Source of the DNA: Nannobrachium achirus
Lineage: Eukaryota > Chordata > Actinopteri > Myctophiformes > Myctophidae
Assembly (NCBI GenBank): GCA_963921795.1
Contig: OY997645.1
Coordinates: forward strand, 32,610,382 to 32,674,381
Length of the DNA stretch: 64,000 bases
Direction of reading: 5' to 3'
Shown here piece by piece: positions 27,301 to 39,300 of this stretch. Position 1 is the first letter of the stretch. Each line of letters starts with the position of its first letter. The notes beneath the pieces were generated by a model. That model was given only the letters and a program-made list of their open reading frames with translations. It was not told the DNA's origin and ran no database searches. The position numbers were made by a program, and so were the translations under genes.

Positions 27301-30300
27301 CAACTACACATACTGAAATATGGTTCAATTAAACATCCGACAAGCTGCTAAAATAAAACTACAAAGGATGTATACATTGAACTGATTGAATATTGTATTA
27401 CATTCTACAGTCTTCTTTACATTTTACTATTGAGCCAAATAAACGTTTAAATAATATGGAAATGGGAATCCTAATATGTCTTTATTAAATTGAGGGTACC
27501 AGTTTAAGAAGACATTTAATCATTTCAATATAATTATATTGTTTTGACATTGGAACTGTACTTGGATCTGTAAAATCGGTTGGCTACTTATTTTGACTCA
27601 TCTGGTGATGACATGACACTCTTTAATAATCCATGGTATTGGTGTATTTGCATGAAAATCAAGGTGCTAGCAGGCTTGATTGGCCCATATAGCCTATTGT
27701 CATACTGTAGGCTATACAGACTATGTACACAATGAATTATTGCGACCGTAGGTCGCACTTACTACAGAAAGCTCCACCAGGTGTCCGTGCGTCAGTCAGT
27801 CAGTCCGTCACACGTCAGACGTCACACTTTTGCCCTGCTCATATCTCCGCAACCGTTGCCCCGATCCATGCCAGATTTTGCACACACACTCCTTACCTGC
27901 CAAACTACAACCTCCAAGGACCCCCGGAGCTCCAGGGACCCCCAGCTCCCTCGGGGACCCCCAAGTGTAAAAAATGAGCACATGTGAAAAAATTACCAAA
28001 TGACCACCCCAACGGGGCTGCTCACGGGGAATTCCTGGGGACCACCCACTCCTGGTGCTCCAGAACGGATGCAAAAGTGGTGACGCCCCCAGTGGAGGAC
28101 CCCCTCCACTGCAGCTCACATAAAATGCCGTAACTCGGCCTAGGAGCGTCCGGGTGAGCCGGGGCCGGTACCTATTCGTCCGCCAAGGCAACGCGGAGAC
28201 CCCACCCCTCATTTCTCACATTGCCCTCTTCTAGTGACGCCCCCAGTGGAGGACCCCCTCCACTGCAGCTCACATAAAAAGATGTTGCCCTAAAATCACG
28301 AAAATCACTACACAGTATGTCTACACTCATGTCATCAACATGGCTCAGGCAGATTTTGGAAAAACACATTTTTTCCCTATTTGTGGAGATAAGTGACCTA
28401 CGGTCGCTTATCTCCCGATTAGGGAGTCTTACTGGTTTAAACAATGTGTCTCATGTTGCTCACAGGTTTGGGTGAAAGGAGGATTTAGCATTGTGAATTG
28501 ATTGAATAATTGATTAGACATGAATGCAAAACAGCAAGAGTAAAAGGATAGTTCTATGATTAAAAGGCGTAGGCTATACATTCTAAACTACTATTGAGAA
28601 TAACAGGGTGAATGCATTGAAACGTTGTAGCCATTTAATAGTCTGTAGGTTGGTCAAATAGTGTATTTTATACATGTTCCCACCAAGGTAGCCTTTCAAC
28701 ATCTTAAAACAGTCTTTGATTGTGTTACTGGTGAATGTGTATTTATTTATTTATTTATTTATGTGACATCAACGGACGAGATGCTGCGCAGCCTCATCAG
28801 TACCATAGCAAAGGTAATAAAAGAGTAAAGACTGGGGATAAAGGAAATCATTAAATGGAGAACATTGAATTAACTTCTGAAAAGGCTTCTAAGCCTACAC
28901 TATAGCCTACTAAAAACTAGTGGAACCGCGATCTTGCCACACGTGAATAATTGGTTGTAAACAATAACACAGACAATGTAAATCCTTAGTCTAGTTGTGG
29001 GAAGAAAAGGTTATCATCATGGCCCCAAATAACTTTTAAATATCTTGCAATTGGCAACGAGTCTCTTACTAAATCGGCAAGAGTGCCTCTCGTCCTCAAT
29101 ACATAAAGGCTAAGCTATATAACTTCTCCATCAGCAGTGTTCCCCACACTCCCAAGCCCCCACCGTTGCGCACAGATTCACCGGGAAATACCCGGTCGCC
29201 TGCCTTGCAGGAGAAAGTAAACGTTAGCTGCTTAGCTAGTTAGCTTCAAGTTAGCCTCTAAGCTAGCAGCAACATAATTCGAACTATGGTAAACCCTGAG
29301 GCTTGACCTGCTGCGGTGAATATGCGACTACTTCATTGCATACACCGTGCTGGCGTGCGTGTGTCCACACTTCCATCCGATTGCCTTTTAAATGTAAATT
29401 TCCCATCCACTGAGTCTTGTGTAATGTGTATGCGAGCGCAGCCGTGCAGGGAGAGGGACTGCTGCGCTGGTTTGGTTTCCCTACGGAACTATTTTCAGGG
29501 TAGGACCAGAGCAGACTGGCCCTGACGTCACAGCATTTGGAGAGACGCCCCCTTATGCCAGCATATGCGTTGTGCTTTCCCAGGCTTTTATTTTTTCTTC
29601 CTATCGCCAAAATAAAAGTCTGGGTTTCCGAGGCTAGTCTGACATTAAAGGGATATAGCACTCAACTCCCCGAATCCCCATACAAGCACAATGTGATGTG
29701 CCATGTGGAACCACTGATCCACTGTCTATTATATGTTCGAGTCAACAGCCCATCAAGGATAAATGGCCTGTTCAGTTAAACATGTCCCAAGAGACTGAAC
29801 CAAAACATGATCAAAAGAAGACGCCTCAACAAGCATAAAACAAATGTTGTTCCAGCAGCCGTGAAACCACATGTCTTTGTTGCAAGCCTAAAGGGTTCTC
29901 CAATTGGAGATCAACATTCAACATGAATGATATAGGCTGTGATTTGTTTCCTTTCCTTTCGACGTCTACAACAAATCCAACACCCAAATTGAGATTACAA
30001 TTAAAACCACAAGGGCACAATGTGTGGACTGTTACTGTTCTGAGACTCAGGACTGATGAGCAGGAAAATGTAAAACACATACATATATTCAACAGCTACT
30101 AATCTACCCCATGAATACACCCACTAACAATTCATTTTCCATATTCATCACCTGTAAACCAACTATAAAAAGTGATAGGTGCATATAATAGGAGAGGGCC
30201 TAAAGGCTGCAAGGCATACAGCGTGAATGAAGAGACACACATACTGTTAATTAAAACATTTGGCAAAATAACACAATTTAGTTTGACAATGAACATCCAT

Positions 30301-33300
30301 CTTATGCAGGGAGTGGCTGACTCCCCATAGGTAACAAATTCAATTACCTTCCCAAAAGTGCTACTCACACAGATAAAGTACAAATTTACCACAGAGAAAT
30401 AAACAGCCATAATCCATATTACACTCCATTAATCAATGCAAACTAGCATCCATTCCTTTAATTGGCTGCATACTATTAGATTGTGAAGTTAAATTATGAT
30501 AGGAACAAGAAAATTATAATGCATGCAACATTTAGCAAATGAACCCAAATATACTGTACATGTGCCTAACATATGTACTGTCTTAGTACATTACATACAT
30601 GGTCATTTTGTACTATATCTGTGTGAGCAACACTCTGATTGGACGGGTAATTACCTACAGTATGGCGTTCTCTCCCCAAAACATTTTGAAAACAAATTTA
30701 AAATAATAATAATCACGCTTATGAACTCGACACTGCGGTATACATTACACCAGGGGTTCCCAAAAGTTTTTTTGTCTCAGGGCACCCCATTAATATTTTT
30801 TTAAATCTGAGGCACCCCTACATTACAATTTTCACTCCCAGTCCCAGCACCTTATATTTATAGCATATCGTCGTTGTCGGGTGGAAACCTTGTCCAAAAG
30901 CGTTTGTTTTGTATTTATCATCTATAAAGTGTACTAAACTAGTGAAAACAGCAGATCTACAAGCACACAACGCCTCGCAATGGTGCTTGTAGATTGGCTG
31001 TTTTCACTAGTTTTGTGCGACAGTCTTGTACGATGAATTATGATGTTTATTTTGCGAGGAAAACGTTGAGATAATAGCCATTTTGTTTAGAACTGACTGA
31101 AAATAACTTTGTACTTCAAGTTTAAAATGAAATATTACATATTTTTTCAAGTGTCCAGATAAATTCCAAATATTATCAAATTATCTCGTGGCACCCCTGG
31201 ACTGCCGTCATGGCACCCCAGGGTGCCCCGTCACCCACTTTGAAAACCCCTGCATTACAAAAAGGCAGTATGGAGGTATTGCGGTTATTGCACCCAGCCC
31301 TACTGTGGAGAGCCCGACACTCATCAGTACATAACATGGCTTCTCAGTGTCAACAGCTATTTTACCTGATGAAGGTCTGAGGAGGACCAAAACAGTGGGC
31401 AGTGTGCATGAGTAGGGCTGTCACGATTATGACATTTTACACAACGAATAATTGTCACTCAAATAATAAATTGTGTTTCTGTCTTTGACAATTACATTTC
31501 TGTTTGGCTTGTAGGCTTTGAAGTAGCACATGGTAGATATGACACATAACCTAAACATACAAAGAAATTACTGACATATTTGACAACTTTATACTTAAAA
31601 AAGAACACTGATAGTGGAAATAGCCGATCTACAAGCTCACAACGCGTCGCGATGCGACATTATAATTATTTCCGTTCTTCCATGCTGCTGAGGACCGCCA
31701 TGTTGTACAGTATGTTGATGGTGTAACTTCACCACAATTCCCTCGCTCAGGCTAAAGGACTGAGTCTCAAATCTGGCCTCCCATCATAGTGACTTCTGAA
31801 CTATTAATTGGTGGTTGACTGTGTGCGCCTGCAGAAACCCACTGGCCAAGAAGGACCTGCATGACCTAACTCCTCTGCTCTAGATAAACAGGAACACGGC
31901 TTTAGGGATCGTTATCTCTGGCCATCCAAGTGAAAAGTGACTGGAGAGAGTGGAGAGCAGACTGCTGCTGTTAAATAGAGACGAGGGAGAAGTGAAAACA
32001 TCAGCATTGAAAGCAGGGACGTGGAAACTATGGCGATTCAGCAGTCAACACTCATTATTATTACATAATGGCATCAGGTAAACAAGCAAATCCAGAAAAT
32101 GCTTTTCCTGAGTCTTATTTCCTTTTGCATATTGAGTAAGCAGAGCAGAGAGCACTTTCTACGACTATCGAAATATGCTAAGTAACACAAAGCTATCTCA
32201 TTTAAACAACCAATCCGCTTAATCTGAAAGCTCCTTAGTTTGAGGGACATTGTTCAGCACTTTACAATCAAACTCCAGACAAGATAATAATTCCTAAGAC
32301 AGCAACAAGGAACAACAGGATACTTTCAAATAGTAGGTAGGTGCTCAAGCTAACTGTGATCACGACATTTATTTTCCACAGCCAAACACCAAATCAAGTG
32401 GCTGATATGAAAACGTTTTGCTGACTGGCCTGTCTGTCTCTAACCCGCTGCACGGAGTCACATTTCACTGCCCTCATTGTGCAGATCATTTTATTTTTAA
32501 GTGCTCAAAATAATCACAGACAACTTTTGTATTAAAAAGAGACTCTGAATCTGTGAAGATGCCAGGTGGGGCCATTGGTACTGGGAGGTAAACAAATGTC
32601 TCTCCGCCCACTTGGGTGCAATCAATCGTATCTCCAATCTGAAACGCACACATTGCCTTCTTCAGAGAAGAGGCCCCAGACCAGGTTTGCTGCTGCAGCG
32701 CCTCAGTGGGGGAGGACGATAAGAAGATGGACAAAATCAATCAGTCAATGTGCCAAGTGAGCTGAAGTGAAGGTTAAGTAGGAGCAATGACAGCCACCTC
32801 AGTCCATGTTAACATTGCATTGTCCATCAATCTTTTCTGTGCCAACCAGTGCCACTTTGTAAAACCACTTGGCAATGCTTCCTGTGCCAAGTTAACCTGT
32901 GTCACTTACTTTGCCAAGTGGTTTTACAAAGTGGCAAAGGTTGGCACAAGATAGATTGCCAAGTAGATTTGCAGTCTTCTCTTACTACCAGTTCTTGACT
33001 TCAAAAAGTATTTGACATTTTTATAAACAATATAAAAATAAGGTGGGAGAAGATAAATATGAACGTTCATTATTGGACCAGTATGTGATGAGGGCGTTGA
33101 GGGGTGTGCAATGACTAAGATAATTATGATCACAAAAACTGGCAAGAGAGCTCAGAGAAAAGATGAAAGCTTGACTCAAGGCTGATTCTGTATTCCTCTG
33201 CACAAGAAGCCAACAGAATGTCCTCAAGGAATAGAGGCATATGCCTGTTCAACTGTGATGGGGCCTGCCTGCCACAGCAGCTGGCTAACACACTCAAATA

Positions 33301-36300
33301 TAGTGCAAATTAGAGCTGAACAATTTGGGGAAAATACGTAGTGGTCGCATAGACCAAGGCTCTTCAACAGGGGGTCCGGGACCCCTAGGGGGTCCTCAGA
33401 GTTACTACAGGGGGTCCTCCAAATCTTCGTGTGATAGAAACTCCCCCTTTTTATATTAACCACTTGAACCCTAGCGTCCATATTCTGATAACTTCAGCCA
33501 AAAATAGCAGATCTACAAGCTCACAACGCCTCGCAGCGGCTATTTTCGGCAAAGTGGTTTGGTGTTGAGGGGAAAAAAGAGCAGACTAAGTACAGAGTGA
33601 AAGAATCCAAAATACACTGATGATCCTGCTGTCAAATAATGAAACTATATGGAATCTCTAAAAAGGTTTTGGGGTTCCCTGCTTCATCTGTCTCTCAACT
33701 AAGGGGTCCTTGGCCTGAAAACATTGAAGACCCCTGGCATAGACGCATTAAAAAAGGCTGAAGCACAACGGTGGATTTGAACACTCAACCTCTGTGGTGG
33801 TGGGAGGACGCAGACTTTACCACTGTGCCAGAAAAGGTGACCTTGGGAACTAATGACAGGATAACTACACAAGACAAACCTCTACCAAAGTGTCATTGCG
33901 TTTTAAGGCTGAATTGAATATTCTACTTCAGAAGTCTTCAACATTTTCAGGCCAAGGACCCCTTAGTTGAGAGAGAGAGATGAAGCAGGGACCCCCAAAA
34001 CCTTTTTATAGATTCCATATAGTTTCATCATTTGACAGCACGATCATCAGTGTATTTTGGATTCATGTCAATTTGTGTTTTCAGATATTTAACCACTTGA
34101 ACCGTCAATACTTATTAAACTTAACCTTTCACTCTGTACTTAGTCTGCTCTTTTTCCCCTCCTTTTCTTCTACGTTCTACTTGATTCATGGACCACATTT
34201 TACCAAAACAACGAATAACCAAGTCCATTATGGACCCCTCTCTCTTATGATTTAATGTAATTAATAGCAGCCTGCGCAATTTGGAAATTGCAGTTAAAGG
34301 GATTCGATTAATTGTTCAGCCCTTGAGATAATATATAATTGAACATGCGCAAAAGTGCTGCAATATCCTTATAGTAGCATACATATGATAAATTACAAAA
34401 TGGTTCACAGTAGCGAAGCTCAAATTGAGCTTGAATATAAGAAATTAACATGAGAAATTGGACGTCTATCCCAAACCACCAACACGATAAACAAAATGCT
34501 ACAGTCCCCATAATGAAAGACAAATGAGAAGTCTGGCAGGTTTACCGTCATTTCATTTGGAGTAGAAAATGGCATTGTGTAAAGATAAAGGGTGATTTGC
34601 ATTAACATGTAAAGCTTCAGTGAAGTACCCCCTACATCTTTGCAAACAGAGGTGGCCTAATCTCCTTAATGAGAACCAGAGCATGTGCCCTCCTAGCTTG
34701 TGAATCGGGAAGTTTACAATTCAAATTCTGAAATCCTTTCAATGTCTTTAGTCAGATGCAACAAAATAGCACTTTCAAAGTATCTAACTTCTGTACCCGA
34801 ACATATTTCCGACCGTCTAATGAAACAGGAAAGTAAGTAAGTAAGTAATGAAACAGGATATGCGTGAGACATACCATAGCATTGGGCGTAAACTGAATTT
34901 GAACATTTAATAGTGGCCATGTCAAAAATTATAAATAATTACAATACAAGTTTAACAAAGATTGATGGGTGGATGTGATATCATTGGATGAAATTGTTTG
35001 GTTACAAAATTACAAAAGTTTGTCATATTTTGTTTTACAGAAAACTTTGTTTTGTATTATTATTATTTTGTTTGCCTCTATTGCTAAGTAAGTATGGGAT
35101 GTGTACCTGGGATGTGATGTGAACTAAAAGTGTGTGAAAGGAGCGCCCCACACTAGCAGTGATTCCTAAACACCGTAATATGTAAATAGGGCTGGGGCGG
35201 TATGGATTTTTAGTTATTGCGGTCACTTTTTACAGACAGTATGGCGGTCATCGCAGTATAATCGCGGTTATGAACTCGACAAACGGTATGCATTACACAG
35301 CCGCATATTATTATATTATATATATTATTGCACCCAGCTCTGTATGTAAAAAGATGTTTTAGTAATATTCAGGGTTCCCACACATCTTTACCAATTAATT
35401 TCCAAAACTTTTCCAGAATATTTAACCCGATTTCCAGGACTATATACTGTAACAATAATTCAGCTCAATAACGAGTCGCTTACTCCGATGCGCAATGCTC
35501 ACAGACAGGTAGTGTATGCCAGTGGATCTCAACCTTTTCAGGCCGTGACCCTCTAAATAATATTTGAACTGGGGACCCCGGCACCCTGACGAGCACTAAG
35601 AGTTGAGGAATTTTGTATAACACCGTAATGCGAGGCGTTGTGAGCATGTAGATCTGCTATTTTCACAATTTCTGCCTCTAATATTTGACAATTTGGCCAA
35701 TGTTTAATTTGTCATTTCAGAGGTATTAACCAAAGACAATACATAGCTTGTCCAGGACCCTTGATCAATTCCAAAACTTTTCAAGTACTGGAAAAATATT
35801 TTTCTAATTTCAAAATATTTCCAGGAATTTCATGACCGTGGGAACCCTGAATATTATTCCTGGTGTGGCATCTTCCAGGTGAAGAAATCACATAATGAGG
35901 CTCTATCCTTTGCTTTTATATGAAATATCCCAGACCATTAGCGTTTTATAGAAGATGCTTCAGAACACATTGCTCCAATCTCAAAATATGCTCCAAATGC
36001 TCCAATCTTAAATAATACCCAAAAATAGACTATCTACAAGCTCTCAATGCTGATGCATAAAATGTTAGAATCGTGACAGCCCTAATGGCTTCTATAGAAT
36101 CCAAGCGACAGAAATCAGTTGCGGAGACTGAGAACTTTAATCCATGCATTGCACAGCTCTGGAAATGGACAGAACAAAAGAATGCCACTGTTGTACAGTA
36201 TTTCGTTATCCATTGATTTCAGGTTCACTTACCAGCCTCTGAGTTTATATGCTTCAGGGATGTCTGGGTTGATCATTATAGTGCTACTGAAGCTAGCACT

Positions 36301-39300
36301 GAGGGACCTGCCTCCAAAGTCAGATAGCTTGGCCCCCTTGATGGCCAAGATTGGCTGTCCAGAACCATCAAATTTCTCTGCCTGCGAAGAGATAAAACAT
36401 TTAAAACAGAATATATATAACAAACGTAGTGATAATTGATAATGGCCATTAGAATAGTGTTCATATAGGAGTGTAGTTTATATTCTAAAGTACTAATTCC
36501 AGCTTACAACAACCTTGGTAGAGCTTGGAAGAAAGCAGAGCAAGAATCATGAGACACTCAGAACCTGGGAGGTAAATGCTGCACATTTAAGAAAAAGGCC
36601 AGTTTCATCCCCTCTGCCATTAGTTAAAATATGATTTTTATGGGGGGTTGCGGCCTGAAAAGTTTGAGAACCACTGGGCTAGACTACGTTATCACCCCTG
36701 TCTCTGTCTGTCTGTGTGCAGCCAATTGGCGTGAAACACTGCACGCTCTCCCTTGAGACCAAGTAAAAACGTCTGTCCCAGATTTTTCAGTTCAGCCTGC
36801 GCCACCAAGTGGCAGGCTTTTGATAAAGTAATTTTTGGATATTACTCCTATAGATTTTGTTCAAACATTGATGTATTACTTTACCTATTGTATTGACGTA
36901 TTACCTTGCTTATTGTAAATCGCTCTAGATTAAAGACAGGGTAGCAGAATAACATCTACTTTGTCCCAATTTAATTGTTAGGTAGTTGTGAAAATATTTG
37001 CCAATGCAACCATATAGTTGTCTTGCCTGTTTTCAGAGTTGTATTCAGACGGAGATTCCAATGTCCTACTTTTTCAAAACTCCTCCTCCACGAGCTCGGG
37101 AATGGCCGAGCAAAAGCATGACGTATGAAAGCAGAGCAACATCACGTGATCCCATTGAAAGGAATGTGAAGAATGTCTTGGAAATTACAATATTTTACAC
37201 TCTTTCTAATAAAGTGAACTCTTAACTTTCTTAATTGACATGAACAACAACATGCACTTGCAATTTTTTATAAAGAATCAATAAGCCGTTTTTTCCGTAT
37301 CCATTATATAGTGTAGCATGCACGTATTTTACTAGCCTGGGGGGCGTGTCTCTTCGCGGCCCCGGTTCTCTAGCGAGGCACTGAGAAACACTAAGCCGAG
37401 ATGGGCGCTCGTTTCGGCCAAATGCTGGAGTTGCCTCGGTGTTTGACTGTGGATGTTTTTTTTTTTTGTTTGTTTTTTTCTCTCTCTCCTCCCGTTTTTT
37501 CCCCTGCCTCTCATTCATGTGTTCTCTACCTCTGGACCAAACAATGACACGAGTAAGCAATTTACCCCGAGTGAGAGGACATTATGCTCTGATAATGTCC
37601 TGTGTTAGGGGGTGATCGGACGAGGCGAAGCCGAGTCCGATAACCCCCTAACACAGGACATTATCAGAGCATAATGTCCGACCCCGAGTGGTAAATAGCT
37701 TTTCTACCACTTTTTCCCATATACATGAAAGAAAACACATAGTTGTAACTTGCAAGGATCTTAAGTTACAATCATTGTTGCCTATAAAACTTCCGCCATA
37801 ACAACAAATAGTGCCACAAACAACATCTTCTACTCACCACCAGATGGCGCCAACTCCATGCTGAGACAGATGTCTAGCTTACGCGACCGAGTATTTCCCG
37901 GTGAATCTGTGCGCAAAGGTGGGGGCCGATGGGCAAGGAGGGTTGCGAGCTTATGAGAAACAACTAAAATAAGACCTTAAAACCTGGCGAAAACAGTTGC
38001 GTGCATTAGCGCAAATGGAAAACATTCAATTAACTTCTGAAAAGCCTACACGACCTTTAAACAGCGTGCATACGGTGCATTAGATGAGGATAAATGAAAT
38101 CATTAAATGGAAATCATTAAATTAACTTCTGAAAAGGCTTCTTCTAAGCCTACACTATATAGCCTACTAAAAACGAGTGAATCTTGCCACACGTGAATAA
38201 TTGTGGTTCAGTGGTTGTAAACAATAACACAGACAATATACAATCCTTAGTCTAGTTGTGGGAAGAAAAGGATATCATCATCATCATGGCCCCAAATAAC
38301 TTTTAAATATCTTGCAATTGGAGACGAGTCTCTTACTAAATCGGCAAGAGTGCCTCTCATTTTCAATACATAAAGGCTAAGCTATAGAACCTCTCCATCA
38401 TCAGCAATAGTCAGTGGTGGTGCGTGTCCCCCAGACCCCCACACTCCCAAGCCCCCACCTTTGCGCACAGATTCACCGGGAAATACTCGGTCGCCTAGCT
38501 TACAGCTAAGCTAACGTCAGTTAAAAGCACCGTTCCGGCCGTAAATAGAGGCTGTTCGCTTCCAGAAAGGCATAGGTTCAGAGAAAAGGGGCTTTAAAGT
38601 TGGCGGATTGCATTGGATCCAAATAAATCGGCGACGATAGTACGCACGTTAGTAAACAAAGGACCGCTGCGACCGTCATTTGTTGGTGGGGGGAAAGGTG
38701 TTCCGACCATAGGGTTCCGACTCCCTCCTGAAGTCCCCGGATGCGTTCATCGCGTATTGATCTCGGAAATGTGCCTCATTTGCATGTACATCCGGGCATT
38801 TCACACATTCCGGCTATTGTGGCCTCATTTACTACTGTTTTAAGCCAATCACAATCCAGTATTTGAACACGTGACTAGAAAAAGTGGTAGAAGATTGGAT
38901 TAACTCACCCAAAAGAAGGTAGACAAATGTATTCCACTGGAATTAGTTATTAAAAGGTGCTTCACAAACGCAAGTGATGGGGCCGTGGGCTGTGCGAGCC
39001 ACGTGACGAGCTCGACTGGAAACGATACTCATACTTAAGTAAAAGTACTCTCATATCATTCTCGCACGCATGGACAGTCACGCAGTGGCCAATCTACAGT
39101 ACAAGCTCACAATTGTGAGCTTGCAGATCGGCTAGTTTCAAACAGCCAAGGTATAATAGGGCTAAAGTAGTTATTATCTGGTCCTTCACAAACGCGAGTG
39201 ACATGGCCGTCGCCCGTTCGAACTCGCAATGGTGGAAAATATATTTTACTCAAGTAAAAGTACTCTTATATCATTCTCGCATGACAGTCGCCTAGGACGT

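Larger units (their letters stand above)
22650..27375 (+). ncRNA. Candidate noncoding transcript antisense within rpa1 intron 12
   Basis: A CG-richer stretch (22660-22830) has an inverted CCAAT box (CCTATTGGTTC), a GGGGGGCGG GC box and an E2F-like CCCGCAAAAA. It is followed by a possible exon ending CTTTCAACT then GTAAGTATTT (donor at 22944). A possible downstream exon starts after TTTTCTTCTCAAG (27142) and has AATAAA at 27352-27357. No conserved protein is encoded. The LINE sits in the presumed intron. Entirely inferential. Confidence 0.25.
33311..34323 (+). mobile_element. Outer MITE with GAGCTGAACAATT ends, containing two later insertions
   Basis: Ends TAGAGCTGAACAATTTGGG and ATTAATTGTTCAGCCCTT are inverted. 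Between them lie a complete CTTCAACAGG-family MITE (33355-33736) and a partial inverted relative (33929-34170). The TIR pairing could be coincidental given the nest. Confidence 0.5.

Noticed and set aside
27808-28212. Minus-strand 134-aa frame
   Set aside because: Lies in a GC-rich repeated element, is Pro/Gly-rich without motifs, and spans the internal 47-base duplication.
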